Below are positions 1-8,816 of a stretch of DNA of 64,000 nucleotides, piece after piece. Numbering within the stretch: the first letter of the stretch is position 1; every line of letters starts with the position of its first letter. The notes under the pieces are model-generated. The model had not been told where the DNA came from, made no database searches, and saw only the letters and a program-made list of their open reading frames with translations. Position numbers and translations under genes: made by a program. The stretch is from the NCBI GenBank assembly GCA_902778895.1, contig CACYZF010000007.1:62001-126000 (forward strand). The letters are read 5' to 3'. The stretch is from an uncultured bacterium (GTDB taxonomy: Bacteria; Verrucomicrobiota; Lentisphaeria; Victivallales; UBA1829).

Positions 1-281
1 TTGACGTCCAGCGGATCGAGCCGGGTTCCTCCGCGGTTCACAAGATCGAGGACGGCGTCCTGGTCGGCTATGTGCCCGGCGCGGCGTATTCCCTCTGTCG
101 CACGCAGACTTTCTGGGCGTATTTCCGCGGCATGACCTCGCTCCTCGACTACAAGCTTTGCGGAGGTACGTTCCTCACGCAGAATCTGGTCGGACGGAAC
201 GAAAAGGAAGTCCTCGGGAGCGGCCTCGACCGGTTCCTGTCCGTCCTGCTGAACGGCATCGGGAAGCTGCTGGGATTCTGA
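1..281 (+). CDS. C-terminal end of a protein cut by the window edge
   Basis: An open frame enters from the left edge (frame 3) and stops with TGA at 279-281, leaving about 92 residues. The piece has beta-strand-like segments (VLVGYVPGAAYSL, then CGGTFLTQNLVG) and a hydrophobic C-terminus (LSVLLNGIGKLLGF). The strand pattern loosely recalls the end of AIM24/TIGR00266-type proteins, but this is only an impression and no function is claimed. A GTG at 72 is a possible internal start. I prefer read-in from outside the window because the same frame is open to base 3. It converges with the amidase gene, leaving 22 nt between the two stop codons. Confidence 0.5.
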   Translation, partial: DVQRIEPGSSAVHKIEDGVLVGYVPGAAYSLCRTQTFWAYFRGMTSLLDYKLCGGTFLTQNLVGRNEKEVLGSGLDRFLSVLLNGIGKLLGF

Positions 282-303
282 GGCGGAAAGGGGAGTCCGG
301 TCC

Positions 304-1824
304 TCAGCGGAGGAAGGATCCGTATCCGGCGAGTCCTGCGAGGATGCCGGAGACGATCTTGTTCTGGTAGTCCGGCGAGGCGATTTTCTTGACCTCGGCG
401 GCGTTGGAGAGGTAGCCGACTTCGACCAGGACCGCCGGACAGCTCGCGTTTCCGATCACGTAGATCGCCTGGTGCCGGATGCCGCGGTCCGTGCCGCCGG
501 TCGCCGCGATCATGCCCTTCTGAATCTCGAAGGCCAGACGCGAGTTGTTGGCGTCGAATTCATTCCCCGACTGCTTTTCCGTCTTGACCTTGGACCCTTT
601 GGTCTCGGTACCACCGACGGGGACGGCGCGGTAGGTCTCGATCCCGGCGGGGGTCTTGTTCGTGGAGGAATTGCAGTGGATTGAGATGAAGAGGTCGGGC
701 TTGTACTTTTTGCACAGCGCGGCGCGTTCCTGAAGCGTCGGGTAGGTGTCCCCGGTACGCGTCATGATCACGCGGAATCCGAGTTTTTCGAGCTGTGTCT
801 GGAGACGTTTCGCGATCTGCAGCGTGTAGACTTTCTCCTTATGCGTGCCGTTCATGGCGCCCGGGTCGGAGCCGCCGTGTCCGGCGTCGACCATGATGGT
901 CTTCATGCCGAGCTTGACCGGAGTCTTGTAGCGCAGGAGCGGGTCGAGACAGGTCAGGAAATCGACCTCGGAGATGTACGGTTCGTTGTTTTTGATGAGC
1001 ATCGGGTAGAGGAAATAGACCTGGACGCCGTTGACCATGCCGTCACGGTAGGACGTGGAGAAAATGGCCTTGCGGGTCTTGTCGTAGATGACCGCGCCGG
1101 ATATTTTATTCGCGTTTTTCGTGTAGGCGAACGTGAGGCCGTAGTTGACGGCGACGTCGCGCAAATGCACGTAGCGGACCTTGTTCTGCGTGATCTTGCG
1201 GAGCTTCATGGTCGCGACGTCCTTGTCCTTCGGCGTGGTTGTCTGCACCGTCGATGCGGCGGCCTTTTCCGCGGCGGCTTTCTTCTTCGCATCGGCGGCC
1301 CTCTGCGCGGCGACCGCTTTCTCGATCGCCTTGGCGCGTTCGATCGCCAGCTGGCGCTGCCGCTGGAGCTCCTCCGGAGACATGTTCCTGATCGAAACCG
1401 GGTCGTCTTTCGCGGGCGGCGGGACGGATCCGGCGGAACCGACCGCTTTTTCCGCGGCGGCCTTTTCGGCTGCGGCTTTTGTTTCGGCCTCAGCTTTCGC
1501 CTTTGCGGCGGCCGCGGCGGCTTCCTGCTGGCGTTTGACGAGGTCGGCCTTGTACTGCTCCAGAGCGGCGCGTTCGGCGGCCAGAGCGGCGCGCATGCGT
1601 TCCAGACGGGCGCGTTCCGCGGCGATCTCCTCGGCGGTCGGGATCTTTTTCGCCGCTTCGGATGCCGCGCTCTGGACCGCGTTCTGTGCCGCGTTCTGTG
1701 CCGCGGATTTGATCTTGACATCGGCGTCGGAAAGCGGGACGTCCGTGACAGTCTGCGCCATGACGGAAACGGAAACGAAAAGGGCGCAGGCGGCGAGGAA
1801 AGACTGGAGCAGGGATTTCGGCAT
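304..1824 (-). CDS. Secreted N-acetylmuramoyl-L-alanine amidase (Amidase_3) with coiled-coil N-terminus
   Basis: Predicted Zn amidase that cuts the MurNAc-L-Ala bond of peptidoglycan in the periplasm. The 506 residues begin with a signal peptide ending near AQT (about 23). An Ala/Lys/Glu-rich coiled coil follows (about 40-190), then a beta-rich segment (about 205-300) resembling a copper-amine-oxidase-like N-terminal domain. The catalytic domain (about 310-500) shows VDAGHGG (first Zn His), the Glu of HKEK, SIHCNS (second His) and VEVGYLSN (catalytic Glu region). It is the last gene of a six-gene minus operon, 2 nt after the DUF4340-like gene. The coiled coil resembles the scaffold in EnvC-type activators or that of the first gene of this operon. 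The family assignment is firm; the link to the ABC transporter is inferred from context. Confidence 0.93.
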   Translation of the reverse strand: MPKSLLQSFLAACALFVSVSVMAQTVTDVPLSDADVKIKSAAQNAAQNAVQSAASEAAKKIPTAEEIAAERARLERMRAALAAERAALEQYKADLVKRQQEAAAAAAKAKAEAETKAAAEKAAAEKAVGSAGSVPPPAKDDPVSIRNMSPEELQRQRQLAIERAKAIEKAVAAQRAADAKKKAAAEKAAASTVQTTTPKDKDVATMKLRKITQNKVRYVHLRDVAVNYGLTFAYTKNANKISGAVIYDKTRKAIFSTSYRDGMVNGVQVYFLYPMLIKNNEPYISEVDFLTCLDPLLRYKTPVKLGMKTIMVDAGHGGSDPGAMNGTHKEKVYTLQIAKRLQTQLEKLGFRVIMTRTGDTYPTLQERAALCKKYKPDLFISIHCNSSTNKTPAGIETYRAVPVGGTETKGSKVKTEKQSGNEFDANNSRLAFEIQKGMIAATGGTDRGIRHQAIYVIGNASCPAVLVEVGYLSNAAEVKKIASPDYQNKIVSGILAGLAGYGSFLR

Positions 1825-1826
1825 GG

Positions 1827-3041
1827 TTATTCTTCCTTTTTCGCGTCGGACAATGATGTTGCGGACGAGGTGCGAGGGGCGGCGGTTCTCAATGTCTTGA
1901 CAGGCGGCTGCGCCAGAAGCTCCAGCAGTCCGGTTTTCAGCAGGAAGACACGCCCGTTCGCGGTGCGTTTTTCATATTCGGCGCGGGCGGCAAGCCGTTT
2001 CAGGCGGCGTTCGAACGCGTCGTCGGGTTCGCCGATGAGACGGCGGACGCTTTCGGGATCGAACGAGACGGTCATGCGTCCGGCGTAGACGTCGGCTTCG
2101 TTTTCCTCGGAAAGGGAATCGACCTTCGCGAATTCCAGCAGATACGCGAACCCGTCGCTCATGACCGTCTGGAATGCGTCGTTGAATTTCAGGGCCTTCG
2201 ACGGGTTGTTCACGAGGTCGACGGAGAACGGCGCGGCGAGCGCGGCGTATTTCTGGGAGAAAGCCTCCATGTCAAGCTCGCCGGTCGGGACGAGCAGCTG
2301 GAAATCGTCCTTGGTCGAGTTCACGAACCAGAGGACCGAGGCGGTCTCCGCGCCGGGACGTTTGCGCTGGAACCGTGCGTATACCGGATTTTCCGGCTTG
2401 GAGAGGAACAGCGGTTCGATCCACTGGCGGGGATTCGGCACGCATTTTTCGAAGACGCGGGAAATGAGGAAGACGCGGCTGGATTTGTCGGGATACCACA
2501 CGCGGATGTACCGGCCGTCGTAACCCTGCACGGCGAGGTTGCCGATGCGGTCGGCGGCGAGGCGCGTATGGCCGCGGCCGAGCATGATGCGGAGCAGTTC
2601 GGCGCCCTGTCCGTCACGCAGCACGGCGAGGATGCCCTCGGAATTCTTCAGGCCGGATTCCGCGCCCGGCGCGGCGATCTCCTCCGGCGAGATCAGGTTC
2701 AAGTCCCGGAGGTCGTCCGTGCCGGAGATTTCCAGCTCCTTCAGAGGCGCGGCTTTCGCGAGGCCCTCCAGCAGTTCGGCGACCTGCGCGGACGCCGCCT
2801 GCGTTCCGGCGCGTTCCTTCACCGCCCAGTACTGGCCGTCCTGCACGAAGTCCAGCGTGCTTTTCTGCGTGCGCCAGGAGATTTCGAGCGAGCGGACGTC
2901 CTCCGGGCGGAATTCCGGCAGGGCGAGGCGCGCGGAGACCATGTTCGAGGCGGATTCGCGGCGGAGACGCAGTTCGGACACCACGGCGAGCGCCGTGACG
3001 GTCGTGAGGAAAAGGATGATGAGGACTCTGCGCTTTTTCAT
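1827..3041 (-). CDS. DUF4340-like membrane-anchored protein of the ABC operon
   Basis: About 404 residues with one N-terminal transmembrane anchor (VLIILFLTTVTALAV), followed by a long extracytoplasmic region with repeated alpha/beta pattern (LEISWRTQKSTLDF, GQYWAVKERA, RIMLGRGHTRLAA). Proteins of this kind sit beside GldG-type genes and are annotated as DUF4340; the molecular role is unknown. The start at 3041 is chosen because its ATG overlaps the stop of the upstream fusion gene as ATGA and directly precedes MKKRRVLI. A start at 3059 (METARL) would overlap the upstream gene further. The product probably acts with the transporter. Confidence 0.75.
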   Translation of the reverse strand: MKKRRVLIILFLTTVTALAVVSELRLRRESASNMVSARLALPEFRPEDVRSLEISWRTQKSTLDFVQDGQYWAVKERAGTQAASAQVAELLEGLAKAAPLKELEISGTDDLRDLNLISPEEIAAPGAESGLKNSEGILAVLRDGQGAELLRIMLGRGHTRLAADRIGNLAVQGYDGRYIRVWYPDKSSRVFLISRVFEKCVPNPRQWIEPLFLSKPENPVYARFQRKRPGAETASVLWFVNSTKDDFQLLVPTGELDMEAFSQKYAALAAPFSVDLVNNPSKALKFNDAFQTVMSDGFAYLLEFAKVDSLSEENEADVYAGRMTVSFDPESVRRLIGEPDDAFERRLKRLAARAEYEKRTANGRVFLLKTGLLELLAQPPVKTLRTAAPRTSSATSLSDAKKEE

Positions 3042-5650
3042 GAGACGTGCCGTTTCCATTTGAGTTTGCGGGCGATGCTCCAGACGATGCCGCAGAGGAT
3101 GACGAACGCGGGGATCAGGACGATGTTGATGAGGCGGACCGTGTTGTTGATGCGGTCGAGGTCCTGCCGCAGCTGGAGACGGATTTCGCGGATTTCGCGT
3201 TTGAGCGCGGCGTCCTTCTGTTCATAGGTGTTCAGCAGATCGCGCTGTTCCTGCGTGAGGCGCGCCGCGCCGCCGCTCACGATGAGCTGTTTGCGGATGG
3301 ATTCCACGCGATCTTCCAGGCGCATGGATTCCTCGGCGAGCGCGAGGATGCGGTCCTTGAACGCGAGGTCGGCGCGCATCTGGCTTTCGTTGATGCGCGT
3401 GAGCGGACGGGACATGGGGATGCGGCTGCGGAGCGAGGAGAGACGGCCGCCGCCGCAGAGGGATTCCACCACGTTCTCCATGAGTGTGATGTTGTCGTTG
3501 CTGCGGACCACGATGGTCTGGCCGAATTCATCCTTGGCCTGCGCGACGCAGGCGTCGTGGAACAGCATGTCGGCGTCGCCGAAGAGGTAGACCTCGCCGG
3601 GCCTGCCGGTTTCCTCCGAACCGTATGCGCTCGGGAACTGCCCCGTGATATGCATCAGGAGATTGAGTTTTTCGCCGGAATGCCGTCCGGGCGCGGCGAA
3701 GTCCGCCAGGATCTTTTCCGGCTGGTCCGCGACGTCCGCGACCATGGAGTAGTCGGTCGTGTAGACCAGCGGCTCGAACTTCAGCGAACCGGCCGGATTC
3801 CGCAGGTCGAAGAACCCGGCGTAGTTCATGCGCAGGGAGGTCAGCCCGCCCGTGACCGGATTTCCGCGGTCGATGCCCGCCTCGGTGATGAGCAGCGCGG
3901 TCGGGATCGTGCGGCGGACGCCGGATTTGTCCAGCTGGTCGTACTTGAAATTCATGTCGGCGGCGAGGTGCGAAGTGGAATACGCCACGCCCCATTTCCT
4001 GAGAAGCGGCTCCAGCGTGGAGTCGGTCATGTTCACATAGGTGTAATCCTTCTGCGCCGAGGCGAGCGCGTAGGCGGACAGCGGGTCCACGAATACCGCC
4101 ATGCGGCCGCCCTTTACCAGATATGCGTCGATCGCCTCGAGCGTCCGCTGGTCGAACTCGTGCGGATGCACCACCAGCAGGGCGTCCAGGCCGTCCGGGA
4201 TATCCTTCAGGTCCGTCGGAAGCTCCGTCAGCGTGTAGTCCTTGTTCAGCTCGGTGAAGAGATACCAGGCCGCCGCGCCGGAGCTGCCGGTCTGGGGCGA
4301 CGGGGCGCGTCCGAGCACGGGGAACGGACTCATCACGCCGACCACGGGGCGTTTCGGGTTCTGCGCGTGCATGACGCGCCGCAGAAGCTCGTATTCGAGC
4401 ATGGATTCGTTTTTCGGGGAGAGGAACGGCGCGGCGAGGCAGAGCTGGCCGGAGGAAACGGTCATGCCGAGGAAGAACCGGTCGCCGCCGGCGTTCTTCG
4501 CAGGCTGAAGCCCCTCGATGATCGCGGCCTCCTCCTCGCGGGTGTCCGGGCCGGGCGAGATGATCTCAAGCGTGACCTTGCCGCCTGCCTCCTTGCTGAA
4601 TTCGCGCAGGAGCCACTTCACGCGCTCGGCGTAGCCCAGCAGGTCTTTCGGCGTGTCTGCGCCCGGCGGCGAGACGTACAGGCGCACGGTCACATGGCGG
4701 TCAAGTGAACGCGCCAGCGAACGCGCCTCCGGCGAGAGCGAATACGCCCGGTCGGCGGTGCAGTCGATGCGGATGCGGAACGCCTCGGCCGTGAGCGCGA
4801 GGCAGATGAAGACGTAGACGGCAACGACAAAGGACAGCACCATGGACAGGACGTTCTTCCACGTGTAGCGGTCGCGGAGCGCGCCGGGGAGGAAGAGCCC
4901 GCCGCCGCCCGAAGCCGCGTAGGCCAGCACGGTCCGCGCGAAGTAGAGGAAAAGCAGCGTGATCAGGATGCTGTAGGTGAGCTCGGAGGTGTCGAAGAGG
5001 CCGCGCTGGAACGCCTGGTAATGCGGCACCACGGTGCAGTAGGAGACGAGGCGGCAGACGCTTTCCGGAAGCCACTGGTACAGCAGGCCCGTCACACGGT
5101 CCCAGCCGGTGAACATCAGCAGAGCGCACAGCAGGAGCGCGAGTAGGAAGCTGGCGGTCTGGCTCTTTGAGAGCGCGGAGCAGAAGCTCGAAACGGCCAG
5201 GAACGCCGAGCCAACGAGCAGCGCCCCGGCATAGCCGCAGACGATCGCGCCGACGTCGGGTTGTCCGAGCACGGCGATGGTGACCGGGACCGGCAGGGTC
5301 AGCGCGAGCGCCATCGCGACGAGCGCCATGCCCGCGAGGTATTTGCCGAAGACGAGTTCCCAGAGCGAAATCGGGTAGGAGAGCGTCAGTTCGAACGTGC
5401 CGACGCGGCGTTCCTCCGCCCAGAGCGGCATGCCGAGCGCTGGCATCAGGAACATGAACAGCCACGGCATCCAGTTGAAGAACGGACTGAGCTCGGCCTG
5501 CCCGAGCGCGAGGATGTCGCTGAAGACGAACGTGCAGACGTTCGCCATGACGAGGAAGATCACGAGGAAGACCCACGCGGCGGGCGAGGCGAGGCTCGCG
5601 AAGAATTCGCGCGAGGCGACGGCGAAGATGCGGCGGAGGGAAGCGGTCAT
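3038..5650 (-). CDS. ABC-2 permease fused to a GldG-like auxiliary domain
   Basis: 870 residues. The N-terminal part (about 1-290) is an ABC-2-type permease with several membrane segments (ASPAAWVFLVIFLVMANV, YAGALLVGSAFLAVSSF, LLALLLCALLMFTGW). The long middle (about 300-800) resembles the GldG/ABC_transp_aux domain (MAVFVDPLSAYALA; GEVYLFGDADMLF). The C-terminus has a coiled coil and a last membrane helix (IVLIPAFVILCGIVWSIA). In Bacteroidetes the permease GldF and GldG are separate proteins; here they are one chain. It overlaps the upstream ATPase gene and the downstream DUF4340-like gene by 4 nt each, implying coupled translation. Substrate unknown; gliding itself is not implied. Confidence 0.88.
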   Translation of the reverse strand: MTASLRRIFAVASREFFASLASPAAWVFLVIFLVMANVCTFVFSDILALGQAELSPFFNWMPWLFMFLMPALGMPLWAEERRVGTFELTLSYPISLWELVFGKYLAGMALVAMALALTLPVPVTIAVLGQPDVGAIVCGYAGALLVGSAFLAVSSFCSALSKSQTASFLLALLLCALLMFTGWDRVTGLLYQWLPESVCRLVSYCTVVPHYQAFQRGLFDTSELTYSILITLLFLYFARTVLAYAASGGGGLFLPGALRDRYTWKNVLSMVLSFVVAVYVFICLALTAEAFRIRIDCTADRAYSLSPEARSLARSLDRHVTVRLYVSPPGADTPKDLLGYAERVKWLLREFSKEAGGKVTLEIISPGPDTREEEAAIIEGLQPAKNAGGDRFFLGMTVSSGQLCLAAPFLSPKNESMLEYELLRRVMHAQNPKRPVVGVMSPFPVLGRAPSPQTGSSGAAAWYLFTELNKDYTLTELPTDLKDIPDGLDALLVVHPHEFDQRTLEAIDAYLVKGGRMAVFVDPLSAYALASAQKDYTYVNMTDSTLEPLLRKWGVAYSTSHLAADMNFKYDQLDKSGVRRTIPTALLITEAGIDRGNPVTGGLTSLRMNYAGFFDLRNPAGSLKFEPLVYTTDYSMVADVADQPEKILADFAAPGRHSGEKLNLLMHITGQFPSAYGSEETGRPGEVYLFGDADMLFHDACVAQAKDEFGQTIVVRSNDNITLMENVVESLCGGGRLSSLRSRIPMSRPLTRINESQMRADLAFKDRILALAEESMRLEDRVESIRKQLIVSGGAARLTQEQRDLLNTYEQKDAALKREIREIRLQLRQDLDRINNTVRLINIVLIPAFVILCGIVWSIARKLKWKRHVS

Positions 5651-6378
5651 GCCTGTTCTCCTTCCGTCATGACGGCGAACAGTCCGGCGAGGTCCGTGTG
5701 GAGCGCGTCGGCTTTCGCCCGGAATTCGTCTTTTGCGCCGTCGAACAGCGTCTTGCCCTTGCAGAGCAGAAAGACGCGGGAGCAGACGGCGTCGACCTCC
5801 TCCAGGATGTGCGTGGAGATGATGACGGCGGTCTCCTCCTTGAGCGAGAGGATTAGCTCGCGAATCTGGCGTTTCTGATTCGGGTCGAGGCCGTCGGTCG
5901 GTTCGTCCATGATGAGCGCCTTCGGGTCGTGCAGGATGGACTGCGCGAGGCAGACGCGCCGTTTGTAGCCTTTCGACAGGGATTCGATCTCCTGCCCGGC
6001 GGCCTCCTTCAGCGCGCAGCGTTCGATGGCGCGGTCCACGCGGCGGGCGAGCTCGCGCCCGGAGAACCCGTGCAGACGGCCCGTGTAGGCGAGGAACGCG
6101 CGGACGGTCATGGTCATGTGGAGCGGGGCGTTTTCGGGTAGGAATCCGATGCGTGATTTCGCGAGGCGCGGTTCGGCCTCGATGTCGATGCCGTCGATGC
6201 GCACCTTGCCCGCGTAGGGCGGCATGACCCCGCTGATCATCTTCATGGTCGTGGTCTTGCCCGCGCCGTTCGGCCCGATGAACCCCAGCACGTCTCCGAC
6301 GTTCACGCGCAGCGAGAGGTCGTCGACCACGAGCCGCGTGCCGTAGCGCTTGAAAAGGTGTTCCGCTTCGATCATCAT
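5647..6378 (-). CDS. ABC transporter ATP-binding protein
   Basis: About 243 residues. Walker A is GPNGAGKTTT, the signature is LSKGYKRR, Walker B is ALIMDEPTDGLD and the switch histidine is in IISTH. Sequence is typical of ABC-2 exporters of the GldA/CcmA type. It should drive the two neighbouring permeases. The start at 6378 (MMIEAEHLFKRYG) is preferred to 6459 because the earlier codons overlap the upstream permease gene and match no family sequence. A GGAG lies about 11 nt before 6378. Its stop overlaps the fusion permease start as ATGA. Confidence 0.93.
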   Translation of the reverse strand: MMIEAEHLFKRYGTRLVVDDLSLRVNVGDVLGFIGPNGAGKTTTMKMISGVMPPYAGKVRIDGIDIEAEPRLAKSRIGFLPENAPLHMTMTVRAFLAYTGRLHGFSGRELARRVDRAIERCALKEAAGQEIESLSKGYKRRVCLAQSILHDPKALIMDEPTDGLDPNQKRQIRELILSLKEETAVIISTHILEEVDAVCSRVFLLCKGKTLFDGAKDEFRAKADALHTDLAGLFAVMTEGEQA

Positions 6379-6403
6379 ATCGGGACTTGCTCCGATTTTT
6401 GGG

Positions 6404-7387
6404 TCAGCGGGTGTCGCGGGCCAGTTCGCTGTCCTGGAACAGGAAGAACGCCCAGCCAATCCATGCGGCGCAGTACAGGACGGAGTAGGCCGCCGTCCAG
6501 ACGAAATACGACACGGGGATATGGATGCGGTTCGACAGCACGTCGGCCATCCAGAAAAGCTGCCAGTTCGGGACCAGCGAGGTGCAGAGCAGGGCGCTCA
6601 CGGAACCCGTGCCGAACACCCGCGCCGCGAAATAATGCAGCACCATCCCGGTCAGGAAGAGGATCAGGCATACCATCAGGTTGCCCACGATCTCCATCCG
6701 GGTCGCCAGCGCCGAGCTGATCACGCCCATGATCCACACGGCGAAAAACAGCATGCACAGGGCCGGGAGCAGGACGTCCGCCGCCATGAACGTTTCCTTG
6801 TCCGTCAGCAGATAGTCGGACAGCGTCCTCACGCGGACGATGTGGGAGATTACGGCGATCACGGGGAACAGCACGACCATGGCCGCGACGGCGTTGGACG
6901 AGAAGGATTTCTGCGAGATGAAGTTGCGGACGCCGCCGTAGACCGCGGCCACGCAGATCGCGCCGAAATAGCACCAGACGAGCGGCTTGCTCAGCTTGAA
7001 CTGGTCGACCGCGATCAGGACGGAAAGCCAGGTGGCGGCGTTGCAGATGAAAACGAAGATGGTGAGCGAGACCAGGATGCCGCAGACCTTCGAGATCACG
7101 AAGGAGAACCGCGACACGGGTTTCGACATCAGCAGCAGGACCGTGCCGTTCTTCATCTCGCGGCTGATCGTGCGCGCCGAGCAGAGGACGGCGGCGAACA
7201 GGCCGAACAGCATGGTCGTGGCCATGGAGCTGTCACAGACCAAGCGGATCTGCTGGCGGAACACGAACATCGAGAAGTACGGGAACAGCCCGATCATGAT
7301 CAGCGCCGCCAGCAGCATCAGGTAGTACACCGGTTCGCGCAGACACTCCCGGCAGGCGTTCATGGAAAGGCGGAAGATCGAGAACAT
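6404..7387 (-). CDS. ABC-2 type permease
   Basis: 327 residues with about six hydrophobic segments (YLMLLAALIMIGLFPYFSMF, ATTMLFGLFAAVLCSA, ILVSLTIFVFICNAATWLSV, AVAAMVVLFPVIAVISHIV, MVCLILFLTGMVLHYFAA, YSVLYCAAWIGWAFFLFQ). The motif SARTISREMKNGTVLLLMSKPVSR is typical of ABC-2 permeases near the first cytoplasmic loop. It lies 6 nt after the coiled-coil gene and about 25 nt before the ATPase gene. With the permease half of the fusion it could form a heterodimeric channel. The start has GGAGT about 9 nt upstream. Confidence 0.88.
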   Translation of the reverse strand: MFSIFRLSMNACRECLREPVYYLMLLAALIMIGLFPYFSMFVFRQQIRLVCDSSMATTMLFGLFAAVLCSARTISREMKNGTVLLLMSKPVSRFSFVISKVCGILVSLTIFVFICNAATWLSVLIAVDQFKLSKPLVWCYFGAICVAAVYGGVRNFISQKSFSSNAVAAMVVLFPVIAVISHIVRVRTLSDYLLTDKETFMAADVLLPALCMLFFAVWIMGVISSALATRMEIVGNLMVCLILFLTGMVLHYFAARVFGTGSVSALLCTSLVPNWQLFWMADVLSNRIHIPVSYFVWTAAYSVLYCAAWIGWAFFLFQDSELARDTR

Positions 7388-7393
7388 CGTGGA

Positions 7394-8695
7394 TCACTCC
7401 GCGTTGCGTTTGCCCTGGTCCTGCAGGTAGTCCAGATAGTGGTCGGAAAGGTTGGTCTTCAGCGTGCGGCGGAAGAACTCGTCGAGGCGGGCCGTGTTGA
7501 CCTTCCATTCGGAGTCGGAGAAATCGACCTTGCGGATGCCTTCCGGGACGGCCAGACGGTACACGGGGTTGATGTAGGACTCGTCGCCCAGGAAGATGAC
7601 GGTCTCCGGGCGGAGATATGCGATGAACTGCGAAAGCTGGGGCGCGGGCAGGGCGACTTCCAGTTCGCCGGAATTCTTTTTGCCGCCGCTGAAGTAGACC
7701 TGGTCGTCCTTCGAGGGCTTGCCGGGGTTGGACGGCAGCAGAATGTACGGCACATCGTATTCCGTGCGGAGGTATTCGGCGATCACCTTACGCGGGATGC
7801 GGTAGTTCGCGACGACCACGAGGTAGGGAAGCGGTTTGTGCTTCCTGTAGCCCCAGAACGGCTCTTTCCGTTCCTTTGCTGCCTTCTTGACTGGTTCCGC
7901 CTCGGCCGCCATGTCGATTTTCAGATACTTTTCTTCGAGTTCGCGGAGCTGGTCCGAGTCGATCTTCCCTTCCTCGAATTCCTTCTGGGCGAGGAGCAGA
8001 CGGTCCTCGCGGGCGGTCTGGAGTTCAAGTTTCTTGTCGGCCAGGAGCGTTTCGTTTTCGAGGGAGGGGACGGCGGCGAGGATGGCCGTGTAGTTGGTGA
8101 GACATTCGATCTCGGCTTCGAGCTTTTCCGCGGGCTGTGCGTCTCCGGCTGCTTCGCGGGCCGTAACTTCATTGAGCGCATCGCTGCTGGCCATGAGGTT
8201 GGCGGAGAGGACATCGACTTCGGCTTTCTTTTCTGCGGAAAGATCTGCATCGGCGATCGCCTTCGCGAGTTCGGGGAAGCGTTCCTCAAATGCAGTGGCG
8301 ACTTTTTCTTCTGCCGCTTTCTTTTTTTCTTCGGCAGCGGCTTTTGCCTTGGCTTCAGCTTCGGCTTTCGCCTTTTCAGCAGCGGACTTGGCTTCTGCTT
8401 CCGCTTTTGCCTCGGCTTCCTTCTTCGCCTTATGGGCCTCTACTTCGGCTTTCAAAGCAGCCTGCGCTTTTTCGGCAGCCTCTTCTTTCGCCTTATCGCG
8501 ACGTTTCATGATCTGTTCCGCCTCAGCGGCGGCCTTTGCCTCGGCTTCGGCATTAGCCTGTTCGACGGCGGGGACTGCGACGGGAACTGCCGCCGGAGCG
8601 GGTTTGCCGGCCGCATCATCGGCGGCGAACGAGGTAACTGCGAGCGAGCAGAGGATCAGGCAGAGGGGGACGAAGGAATATTTTGGAAGCTTCAT
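7394..8695 (-). CDS. Secreted coiled-coil protein with unknown C-terminal alpha/beta domain
   Basis: Not recognised. 433 residues: a signal peptide (LCLILCSLAVTSFAA), a long Ala/Glu/Lys coiled coil (about 45-175), a helical middle part (about 180-290), and a C-terminal alpha/beta domain (about 305-433) with LPYLVVVANYRIP, VPYILLPSNPG and ETVIFLGDES. The alternating strands and helices suggest a compact fold rather than more coiled coil. It is the first gene of the transporter/amidase operon and has a clear SD (GGAGA). Its coiled coil has the same composition as that of the amidase at the operon end, so the two could interact across the periplasm; this is inference. Confidence 0.7.
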   Translation of the reverse strand: MKLPKYSFVPLCLILCSLAVTSFAADDAAGKPAPAAVPVAVPAVEQANAEAEAKAAAEAEQIMKRRDKAKEEAAEKAQAALKAEVEAHKAKKEAEAKAEAEAKSAAEKAKAEAEAKAKAAAEEKKKAAEEKVATAFEERFPELAKAIADADLSAEKKAEVDVLSANLMASSDALNEVTAREAAGDAQPAEKLEAEIECLTNYTAILAAVPSLENETLLADKKLELQTAREDRLLLAQKEFEEGKIDSDQLRELEEKYLKIDMAAEAEPVKKAAKERKEPFWGYRKHKPLPYLVVVANYRIPRKVIAEYLRTEYDVPYILLPSNPGKPSKDDQVYFSGGKKNSGELEVALPAPQLSQFIAYLRPETVIFLGDESYINPVYRLAVPEGIRKVDFSDSEWKVNTARLDEFFRRTLKTNLSDHYLDYLQDQGKRNAE

Positions 8696-8750
8696 TTCAT
8701 GTCTCCAGCAGAAAATTTGGAATAAAAACGAAAAAAGTCGGTGAATCGAT

Positions 8751-8778
8751 TTGCGAAACGAAAATCACCGTTTATATT
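8751..8778 (+). promoter_or_regulatory. Sigma-70-like promoter of the formyltransferase gene
   Basis: -35 TTGCGA (8751-8756), 16-nt spacer, -10 TATATT (8773-8778). The start codon follows 39 nt later. Confidence 0.6.
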
Positions 8779-8816
8779 TTAAACACAAAATCGTAAAAAT
8801 CAAATGAAAGAACGCC

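Noticed and set aside
841..2088. Long open frame opposite the amidase and DUF4340-like genes
   Set aside because: Arg/Gly/Asp-rich shadow of high-GC coding sequence; no SD and no family resemblance.
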